Shown: in pieces, positions 24,501 through 36,500 of the stretch | Layout: each line of letters starts with the position of its first letter | Position numbering within the stretch: the stretch's first letter is position 1 | Source: Lingula anatina | Taxonomy: Eukaryota; Brachiopoda; Lingulata; Lingulida; Lingulidae | Direction of reading: 5' to 3' | Length of the DNA stretch: 64,000 bases | Assembly: GCF_001039355.2 (NCBI RefSeq) | Contig: NW_019776020.1 | Location: forward strand, 22,448-86,447 | Program-made: the position numbers and the translations under genes | The notes under the pieces: generated by a model | What the model saw: only the letters and a program-made list of their open reading frames with translations | Told to the model about the DNA's origin: nothing | Database searches by the model: none

Positions 24501-27500
24501 CAGATGGTGTTAGTGATGATCTTCATTTACATATTCATCAGATCATTTACTTACTTCAAATATTTCAAAGCCATATATATCCAGAACTCCCATGACTTTC
24601 TTCTTGCCTGGTGTACGCACCTGAATGATATGAAAAAAATTATATATGCATACAAACAAAGAAATTAATCAGTGTTTTACAGTTACTGGAATGAGGATAA
24701 CACTTGTTCTGGTGTCAAAGAAATCAAAAAGAGCAAGACACTAAAATAAGGCTTGATAATATATGAAAATTAAAGTATTATGTCACACCAACTGAGTATG
24801 AGATTAAAAGAGTAAAATGAATAATGATAAAAAGAGTAACATAAAACAAAGTGAAAGTAAAGTCAACTAAATGGTAAAGTAAACTTTTAAATGTTAATAA
24901 TGAAATTTGAACATTATAGGTTGAACTATTCTGCATATTAGTCAATATAGCCTTGTTAAGTTAATAATTTCTGACACCTAATAGGGTTAAAAGCTAACCT
25001 GAAAGCTGTTAAAGGGACAGATAAATAACAAGGTAATTCAACATAAAATGGTGAAAATGATTCTGAATTTCGACTTCAAAAACTCAATAGACAGTGTAAA
25101 GATGCACCATAAGAGGACCAAATAACCTTGGAATTTTTTTTATTTAGAGTGCATACTAAATAATGGAAATAAAACAAAGGGTATACCATGACTTTGACAG
25201 TGACAGTGTGGTATTTAAGAAGCAGATTTATCTGTAATATAAAATTGGCAAAATGTGGCCCAGCTAAGAAGAAAAATAAAGGGGAAATGCAAGAGGAATA
25301 TAATGAATATTGAATAAATAATGGAACCAAAGCATAAGATGGCATTAAATGACTTGTTAATGATATACAGGGGGTATATTCAGGAAGAGATGTGATGGTA
25401 AAAGATATCGAATTTCAATCAAGAGTTTGTAGCAGAGGTTAACCACAAAGTTGGCCAATGCATGGCGTTTTCTTATTTAGTGTGAAGAGGTTTAATTGTT
25501 ATTAAACTATATCATAAAACCATGTGTAACTCTAAAACATGCAGCATCTGAATACCAACATTTAGCTCCCAAAATATTTAGAGCCATCTTTAAACCAGCA
25601 GACTTGAAAGAAATGAGGCAAGAATTTGTTAAGTATTAATAGCATTAACAGGAAACCAGATAATCATTATGTATTAACAATTCTGGTTGAAGAGATTGAC
25701 AAATGATAGAGTAAATTGTAAATTGACAGAGTTAGTAGTCTGTCTCTCCCCCTATATATATATACATACATGTATAGTTTTAATATTTAGCTCTTTTTGT
25801 GAAGACAGTTTGTTAAATTGAGTAATGCAGGAATGGGGAAAGCTAGGAGACCAGGGAAGGATGGAAGCTCTTGCCAGGTATTATTCATTACAAAAAGAGA
25901 ACTTACCATAATAGTTTTCTGAAGAAGTGGAATAGCCCAGGAGGACAAAGATGGTTTACTACATATATTTTTAATTTCTTATAACTGTATATTTTGTTAA
26001 ATTTTAGTAGTTTCTGGTTTTATATCCTAACAACTGAATACCAGATTATATAAAATAAAGTGCTTATTTAATAAGTAGTTTGTGAAGAGAGTCAGTAAAG
26101 GTGCAATCTTGTATTATTTATGTGAAATAACAAAAACTCAGATTAAGCATAAGATCAAATAATAATAATAATGATGATAATATAAACAACAAAATTAAAA
26201 TATAAAATAAAAAATTTGACAGATATACCCCGTCTCAGACTATTAAGATATTAATTTTGAGCAGCAACCCAATTTATCAACTTTTTACAATAACCCTCCA
26301 TTCTTCTTTCCTTCTTCTTATCCCCAGTAGAGTTTAATATTCTAGATTATATTAATTGCTCATCATTTTCTAAAGTGATAATATTTAAATAGCTATCTTC
26401 ATAATCAGCATTATGCTTACTATACATAATTCTTTAATTCTGATAATTATCACCCCCCACCAAAAAAAAAAAAAAAAAATCATGCAATGCTGAGATGTCT
26501 ATTTGCCCCCCACCCCTCACCCCCTTCCCTCTGCAACTATCCCATCAAGTCAATTGCCTTGGATATCTTTACCTGGATACTGTCGTTGATCTTGCGTACC
26601 AGCCATGAGAATAACCTGCTGTACATGGCCTTAGCTAGGGCATCGCGAGCATATGCAGCCTGGGGGAATAACGTCAATAAAACATGACAAGCTATTGGGT
26701 TATACAATACCATTTTTGGCCAAAAGAAAATCATTTAATTTGTTAAGTTAAAAGAGTACAAAAAGACAAGCTTAATTTTTTCACAGTGAAAAATGATTGA
26801 CTTCTAAAAATGTTTCAAATCCGAGAAAGAGCAGAAAAATACAGCTCTCTTTAAACAAAATGTAAGACATAAAATTGGTACTTGACAAGCTTTTCAGGAT
26901 AATTCTGAGTGTAATTTTACATTTCATTCTTTTAAATTCTAAACATTTTTAAAGCAAAAGAACATGATGGTGAGCGAAGAAGAAAATATGACACTAGAGA
27001 AAGATTAAAAAGGAGAGAATAACGATTATTTTCTAGTTACAGACTGACATAAATTGAATGTAGAAGCAGAGGGAGGGATTTTTTTAGAACTACTCACCCC
27101 TGCCCCGCTCAGTCCAACTTTGACCTTGTCACCTCTCGTTTCCACCGTTTTCTCCGTCAACGCTGCTTGTAGCACCTCGTACTGACACTTCAAGAGATCA
27201 CAGATTTCTTCAACCTCTGAAGTACAGAAATAAACATAAAAAAATCCATTGTTAATGTTAAGAAAACTCAGTCTGATCACCGCAATGTGATTTGTGTCAG
27301 TTGACAATGTCTTGCAACAAAACTCCAAACAATGTTACGCTGTAACACTTTTCATTTAGACTTTATTATAAAAAAAATTAACTTTCTTTTAGTTTATCTC
27401 ATAAACATCTCAATGTTCCTTTTCAACAAAACTGGTCCTCTCACTCACCGTAGGACTCTTTCAACTGACAGCCGTCCGTGCCGTCCATATTGCTCTGGCC

Positions 27501-30500
27501 AACAAACTCTACGTTGCCCAGTTTAAGTACACTTGCCACCAGTTCAAACACGCCGCGGACTTCCTCAGGACTGAAGCCTATCACCTCCATGGCCCTCTGA
27601 ATAATTTTTCAAAAGTTTAGTACACATTATTGAAGTGTCAAAATACTAAATTCTATCATCAGAGCTGGGGTCTTTCATTTTCAATTTTCTCTCATAAAAT
27701 ATAGTATTGATCAGAAGAACTATTCCTGAGTAACGACTGAAATATTCAACTTTTATTACTTTTATAAGATTTCTGTGATAATTTCCTAATATTCAAGACA
27801 TAATAATATTCCTTTGTCACTATTAACTGCTGGCTTTAATATTATTAATATTAAAGCCAGCAGTTAATAGTGATAAAGGAATCATCTGCCTCAGCGATGT
27901 AGCCTGAAATTGAACAGGTATTTTTACCTCTGACAGTTTCACACCTTTCTGAGCAAAATGTATTCTTAAACTAGTTTTTTTTAAAGTTTTCACCATATGA
28001 AATCTTAACTGAGATTTTTTAGTGTCTAAAATATCAGTCACTGGAATATAAACATCAACAAGGTTTGTCTATTTTTCATTCATTTTATGAAAAGAATATT
28101 CCAATGTCAAATTTTTTTATCCTGTCTGTGTCTGAAATCTCATTCAAGCTACCTTGGTGACTTGAAAGTCCTGTTTGTCATCAATGGTATCCACCTCAAT
28201 GGATCCACTGTGCTTCAGAAAGTTGTAACTTTCATAGTTCTTCCTCAACTTTAGAGACTCTGAAAACAGTCAGGAAAATGGGGTGACATTGTTGCATTTA
28301 TCACCGAATAATAATTAGCTATAATAGAGGCTATATCATCAGTATCAATTGCTCGTTGAAACTAAATTAAAGATCAGGATACATACTTAAAAGCATAAAA
28401 ATGATGCTCTGTTCTACACTACAGCCCTCATTGCTTGATCATATGTTATTTGATATTTACTACAATTTTTCTGAAGATCAATATTTTAACTTCTTAATTA
28501 GTAATCTTTTATTGTGAGATGCACTATAATTTTGAGAAATACTTAAAGAAAACAGTAGTCATAAAATGAAGTGTATATTGATTTTGCGTGGGAATCTTAA
28601 GACCATGAAAAACCTCTTTCATAGTATACTCTCACAACTTCACGTCACTACAGGTGATCTCTCTCTCTCTCTCTCTCTCTCTGTGTTGCTATGCTTACGT
28701 AACAAATTGTTGTCAGCTCCAATCAAGAGTTGGTAGAAAATGTGAAAGCTTCTTTCCCCATCTGCATGGACTGCAACACGAGACTAAAATAAACAAACAA
28801 TAATCATGAAATAAAAAAATATAATTATGATACCAATCTTAATTCCAACTGACAGATAAGCTGAATTATTTATGCATAACAAAAATACCATGTTCCATTA
28901 AAAATTCTTAGCATACTTAACCTGTTGTAATCAACAACTCATTTGCATTTTTTTTTTAAACTTAAAACTATTCCAAAATAAATGACCCTTTAAAAAGTGC
29001 TATTGTACATTGAAAATACTGGCTCTCAACTTATTGTGGTAAAACATTGTATAATTAAAATTTTACTTTAATATTTCTTAGGCAGTTAGTTTTTAAGTTG
29101 AAATGAATTAAGTGCTTTGAAAGAACCAATTCAGAATAAAAAAAAAGGATTTAGTTGTCGTTAATACATATGTAGATGATTTCGGAGAATATATAAACTT
29201 TGCAACTAATATGTTAAGTTTTTACTTTGACATAAAACTTTAATTTAAAAAATCAATTTCCATTTCACCTACTTATGGAGTGTTAAAATGTTTTATATCT
29301 AAATCAAAGAATGTCTAATAATGCAAAAAAAAAAAAAAAAAAAAAATCAAAATGTGTTTCATTAAAAATAAAGAAACAAAATGAAACAAGGCCCTTGTGA
29401 GTGTAACTCCTCTTCTTAAATTAAAGCAACTCCAAACAAAATAAAGGAAGTGTTTTCAACAAAAAGATCTGAATTAATAATCTTACATTTCACCAGTTCA
29501 GATTCTACACTTGAGAAAGAGAGAGAAAATGTATAAAAAAATACTTGATTAGTGTGAATGTTTAATATGTCAAAATTAAGATATCACAGAAACACCAAGA
29601 CCTTTCAAATCTAAAAAAATAAATATATTTTAGTTGAAACTCAGCATAAATAATAAAGCATGTAGAACATATTACAATCAATCTATCAAATATCATAATG
29701 TTCTCTATTTAAGCACATAGTACTATGGATGAAAAATGTATACTACATGTATATAATTATATAATTCAGCATGGTTGAAAGAGTTTTAACTGTTGGGCTT
29801 TGTAGTTGTGAAAGACCATTTACTGCACAAAACCAAGTATTTCTAATTTATTTTCTACAATGCCTATAGCATCATGTTTTGATTTTGGTGAATTCCACCT
29901 GAGAAAGCAGACCACAGTTGAAGGCCATTTCAATGACACTATGAGAAAAGAGCTAGACAGAGCTTTGTCAAGGTCACTATAAGAAATGACCTTGAGAGAG
30001 CTCGGTCAAAGTCACTGTGAGAAATGCCAGTCCTTCTACAAAAAACTGCCTATAACATGTAAAAAGTCACTGTGAAAAATTACCTAGAAAGAGCTTCTCT
30101 GTCAAGGTCTCAATGAAATGTGGGTCATTTTACATGAAACTGTCTCAAGGGAACAAAAGTTACACTTCTAATTACAATCTGTGGATTACTTCAGTCAAAC
30201 TGAATATGATATTTATGGGTATAACTTCTTTGAAAAAATGATCAGATGGGAAGAAAAAAATGCCAGTGAACGGACCAACATCATACTCAAATTATTAAGC
30301 CTGAATGGTGATTTGCTATAAATACCTGCTACCAGTATAATGTGAAAAGTATATGTCTCACTTTGATTTGGTAAAAAGAAAAAGGAACTGTAGAACACGG
30401 TGTGCTGCATTGCATTTTTTTTTTCAAAACTGTTACCCAAAGCTGAACCAATTCATCATTGGTTCTCTTCTAATTTTGGAATAAAAAGGATTGTACCTTC

Positions 30501-33500
30501 ATTTCAATGCTTTTACCAAATCAAAGAGATAATATCAAGATATCATTAAATGCTCCAGTAAAGAATTTCTTCAGCTGCGTTATATATTTAGTTACTATAG
30601 CAGTTTCTTCAAAACATTTGCCAAGTTCAGAGATACTTAGTCTTGTACTTAGCCGTGTATCATGAAAATCTGACTCCCATGAAAATCTGACTCCCCCAGT
30701 CAAAATTTCATCATGAAAACCTGACTACCCCCATGAAATTTTGACTCCCCCTTTACAAAACTTTATAAATCTTATTTTATTTGAGTACATAACTTTTATC
30801 TTGTAGTATGCATAATGGAGGATACATTGACACTTTTTTTTAAATTTTCATGAGAAAATAAGAAAATTAAAAATTTTTTTTCTACCCAATGACTCCTATG
30901 AAAAGGCTATGGGAGTCCAAATCCTACAGGTAATAAGATGAATACTTGTTTCAAAAATTATCAATTTTCACCAAAATTTTCATCATCAAACTTTCAAATA
31001 CTAACAAAATATATACACTCCCAAAACTTCAATATAACAATAAATTATAAGGTGGACAGGACGTACAGTACATTGTAAGAGAGGAAGGGGTTTTAACCAT
31101 AGAAATAACTGGGGAGAGGGACAACTCTTAGCTCCCCTGTTTCCTGGGATTATGCTTAATGCATTTTAACATTTGATACCTCAATTTTTTAGCTCCAGCC
31201 CTTCACAGATACAAAAAAAAAAAAACTTGGAAAGCAAGTATCTCTGGTCTCAGCTTGGTCTGAAGAAATTAATATAGTAACTTAGCAATATGTGTCTGCC
31301 TTAAATAAAAAATAAAAGTAAGCAAAAGGAAAGGTTTGCTATAAAACAATAAAGGTTGAAATACCAGCCCCCTTGCCCATGTGAGGACCTTACCTTTTCA
31401 TGAAGGTCTGTAAAGGGTAGCAAATGCAATAGTTCAAAAAAATTGGCGATTATAGTGTCACTGTTTTTCCTACCACCCTGTGGGTTTGGGTCTACCCCAC
31501 ATCTTCTAGATGGTATGTTATACATAACAAACAGGGTGATATTCAGGGTTGTGCTGGGGTGCTAACAATTAATACAATACAAACACTGGCAAAATATTCA
31601 AGAGTTTTTCATCAAAATCTAGCAAGTGACTGAATGGAATGTTGGATAATTAAATATAAATCACACAGTTGAAGTAAATGTAGATGTTGTTCTTGAACTT
31701 TCATATTTTTTAAGTGAATCTAATAATGTTTACAAAACGGCCTTATTTCTGATTTCACTTCAGAAGAACACTGATGGTGTTAACTTGGATGACCAAGTAT
31801 TTGCTAATGCTATACAAATCTACTACAAAAGAATACTTTACTGTCTTATAATTTCTTTAAAAAAAGACGTTTTTTCTGTATTGAGTTTTAACTTCTTAAA
31901 AAAAGCAACGGGAAAGAACAATTCAAATTTAAGAGTCATAAATTTGGAAGAAAAACTCTTGAATAGCTCTTGCCATAAAGCAAAACAACACTTCACATCA
32001 ATGATAATTCCATATAAATGCTTCATAATCTATATCATAACAACCTTCAAAGCTTGGAGTTGAAGATAAAATTAATTCTATGAACTGAAGGGGAGAAAAA
32101 AGGTTATCCTGATCTCGGAACCTCTGAGAATCGACCTCTGTTAATTTTTTTCTGGTTTCTGGAATAACCAAGCTTTGCTTAAAGCTTATGCGGTGCATGC
32201 ATTTTATTGTTTTAATTCACAGATAAATATATTTATGGCATTTGCAGCACACAGCAAAGTTTAAATAAATTAATGTATAGATATTCCCAAATAAAGCAAA
32301 ACATAGCAATACCCAAATGTAGTGATAAGCAAAATTCTTTTAAGCATAATACTAAGCACATCCAATTAGGGCAATGAAGCACTGCTGCTGTACCCATATT
32401 TGGCATATGTTAAATCAGATTTTACCATATATGGTAAATATTACATCTGTTTTGACTTTATATGGTGAATGTTATTCCTGGGTTGACCATATAAGGTGAA
32501 TGTTATATTCAGTGAACAAACTCTACAGGGAAAATGTTATACATTCTTACCTTTTCAAGTAAATCTGGATGGAATGAAAAAAGGAAAACAAAATATTAGT
32601 TGTTAGTATCCTAACAAACTACATTACATTATCTTCCAAATAAATAACCCACTACAACTAATTACATGTAAATAATTGATAAACATGTTCAGGGCAGTAA
32701 ACCATAGGTAAAAAAAAAAGGTTCCAAAACAAAAGTGGTATCAGAACTGCCAAGAACTTGATTATCAACATAAAAAATGCTGCAAAATGTTGTAATCCAT
32801 TTTTTCCAAGTCAACAGATACTAGGTCTGCCATATCCATTCAATTTGTCTGCAATTTTTTTCGATAACATGCCAAGTAATGGAAATCAGGAAATGTCTCA
32901 TTCTTATAAACAGTGTGGTTTTGTATAAGCAGCAGGGTTATACTGAATCTACAACTTATATCAATGTCAATAACTTCTAATTTTTATTTATTTATTTATT
33001 TATTGATTGATAAATAAATGAATCATTTCATTTTAATGAAGAAAAAAATAATAATAATATACAAGCTTCATTCTATACAGCAGCCAACACATTTCCTCAA
33101 TCTACAAGTGGGAAACAACGGAACCTATGTTTTTTTTTCTTTTTCATTTTTATTTTATTTGTGATATCCGATTAATTATAAACAATTGTTTCTCAAGTTT
33201 ATATAACAGTGCATGCATAACTCAGAGAGTACATATTTTATAACAGATTTTGACAGAAAGAAAGAAAGCCATACCATTACACCATGGCGATATATATCAT
33301 GACCCTAGTGATACTTTTAATGACAGTGACAGCATCTACATTACACTCTGCATGGTGCGAGAATAAGCCATTTAAATGTGTAAAATAACCAAAATATATT
33401 TGTTAAATAACAGAAAAAGATAAAGAACAAACCAACAGGTTTGCTTGCAGGCAGTAATCTGGAGAAACATAGTTTTGGCCTTTCTAGTTTTTATAGTGCT

Positions 33501-36500
33501 CAAATAAAATGTGAAGAGTCTATGGCAAACTGGTAAATAAAAAACTTGGAATAAAATGGCATACAACTTAAAGAAAAGCAGCAAATAAAAAATTTAAAGA
33601 GTGATGTCTCGAAAAAATGTAAGTACAAATTAAAACTGCATCTCAAAGTGATAATTATCCATGCACAATAAAAACTTAAGTGGAATAAATTGGTGTCTTG
33701 TGTAAATGCATATTTAACAGCCATGCGCTGACATGCAAAATGAACTGTACTCTGTGCAGTGATGTTAGTAAAACTTTCAAATTCTATAATTCAAATTAAT
33801 AAACTGAATTTATAATGGTGTCAGGCAAAGTCAATACACTTTGAGAACATATCAATAACAAACAAACAGTTTTGCATAGCATGCTTGTGTATCACTGGAA
33901 TCCAAACTATTACTAAGACTTGATTCACAGAAAATTGGTCTAAAATTTTAGACTAAAACTTAAGTCAACTTTGACCCAAGACAATCAGAAGTTGTCCAAT
34001 TCAATGAACAGTTGCACCTGCTTTATAATAAGAAAGTCATGAGTAATATCTTAGACTGATATTACTGTATTTAAATCTTATGGATTTTTCTTGAGGCTAT
34101 GCTATTTAAAACCAACATTTTGTCTTAAAGTTTAGACCAATTTTCAGGCTAAAGTCCTTTTTTGAAAACCAGTTTCATTTCAGGTGACAATCTCAGTCTT
34201 CCATGCAAGAGAATATGATCACACAACATCTTTGAAAATGAACTGTATTCCACAGATACTAGAGCTGTAAATAATATGTCAGAGTATAGACTTACAATTT
34301 GTGATCAAGCCTCCAATGGGGTCCCCTTTGTAATCAAATTCTATGTCCATATATTTGCCCTAGGTAATATAAATATTAAATGGGATTAGAAGACATTACA
34401 GATAAATTCTATTGTTTATCAAATACCATTGTGTTAGAGGAGACAGAAAGACCAAAAGCATTGTGTTGTCTCTCTGGTGGTGTCTTGGGTGTAAATCTTG
34501 TGTAAAAAAAAATTAAGTAATCCTTTACAAGTTTTATTCCTTAATATTTCCATTTACAATTGGAATCTAGAACATATCATATCATATCATTAAAAATCAG
34601 ATTTTTATTATGAGGAATATTTTTTTAACATCTTCTTTTGGTAAATATTCATATGATAGCCATATGAAAGCTCTACGGTGTAGAGATCCACTTACAAATC
34701 TTGAAGAATTGTCATTCTTGTTTGTCTTGGCATTTCCAAATGCTGAAAATAGAAATTTGTGTTCAAAGGTTTGGCAACAGTCTTGAATCAATTTTGAAAA
34801 CATGTACTGAACGTACTAAATGGTAGAAAGCTTTCACTCACTATAGTCCACTTACGCTCACTTACACAAGTAACCTTTCACTCTCACGATCGATCCCAGA
34901 TTCGTATGTCTAAAACTTCACATAAGTGTGTGCGCCAGAAACCAAGTCAACCACAAGGATAAATCAATGTAACGCTGCTTTATTAAACAACTGACCCCGA
35001 TTTATAACAAGAACGATCTTTTATACCAGTTTTCTTTATCATGACGATCTTAGGTGAATTTTCTGCTGCAGGACGATGTCCAATCAGCGCGCCAAAAGTT
35101 AATGAAGTCTATTTACGTAATTAGGTCATCAGGAGCGTCTCTTGATCTACGGACGCTCCCGACAAACAGCACATTATTAAACCTAAGAGTTACTTTTAAT
35201 AATAAAAGTAGTCAAACTATTTCTAAAATACCTTTGTTCATTGAGTTATAACTCAAATTTCTGTTTATAAAAATTATACAGAAAAGTCAGATTTTTCTTT
35301 GCTATGAGATGAGATAAATATTCTCATCTTTGTAAAACTCAAACAAATTTTGTACCAACGTATTTACAAATTTTCTGCATTTGGTGGAAAAAAGGATCAC
35401 CATATAGGGTGATTACCATTATACTGAATTTCAAGCCTGCTTGGTAAGTGCAAATTATACTACATATTATAAAACTGCCACTGTTGGAAATGTCACAACC
35501 AAGCAATGCAATTCAAGTGTCACAACTACTGCAATCAAACTCCTCATACCTTCTAAGACAGGATTTGACTGTAGAAGTTGTTCCTTTACTTTGTCTATAT
35601 CCTGTCCCTTGCCTGACACTGCAGCCACATACTGCATAATCACCTTGCTGGCCTCTGAATATAGAAACATATATACATTTACCTAAGTTTCAAAAAAGCG
35701 TCTGAAAATTTATCATGGGACCCAACATCTAACCTTGACAAATCTACAGAACCATCAGAATTGAATTAAAAAAGGCAGAATTCCACGTTTCCACAGAAAA
35801 TGCTCATTTTGATCCTTGGCAAGATTTCTCAAAATTTTAAAAGTATATATTTTTTATAAATCAAAAAGAAGGAAAGAAAGAAGACAAAGCATCACCTGTC
35901 TTTCCAGCCCCACTCTCTCCAGATATTATGATACATTGGTCCAGGTTTTTATCTCTCATGGACCTGTACGCGTCGTCTGCTATGGCGTAACTACGGAGAT
36001 AAAGATAAACAGATATATACGTATATGTGAATGTACAGCATCAATAGAAATATACTTGTACTTCAAGATTATCACTATTAAAACAGCTAATTGTTTTGTG
36101 TACCTGAATTATATTAGAAAATAATTATCAAAACTTGTCTCAGTAAAGCTACAGAAATGAAAAGGCATGGAGCCAAAAGAGAGTGCACTTTACCACAACT
36201 TTCATAATAAAAACATAAATGATAAGTACAATAAAGCAATCAATTGCCTTAAGTTAAATATATTAGCAAAGTACTAGTATATCCAAAGGTGTAGACTACA
36301 TTTTGTGTTGTAGATTATTATTAAGTTTAACTTTATATATACAAGCTTCAGCATGTATACTTGTTATATATAGTCAAACACAAGCCATTTGAAGAGAAAC
36401 TCATTATCAAGCAAATAGTTTACAACAACAGCACCAAAATTAATCTAGCAATTATGAAACTGTTAGGTTGAAAATACTCTCTGCATCATAAAATTGTTTG

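Larger units (their letters stand above)
28784..32550 (-). other. MYO1B: Myosin intron between microexon 7 and coding exon 8
   Basis: About 3.8 kb without coding exon. It contains a poly(A) run at about 29324-29346, degenerate repeats of a GTCAAGGTCACT-like unit at about 29940-30120, and CATGAAAATCTGACTCCC-like short repeats at about 30658-30750. Confidence 0.65.
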
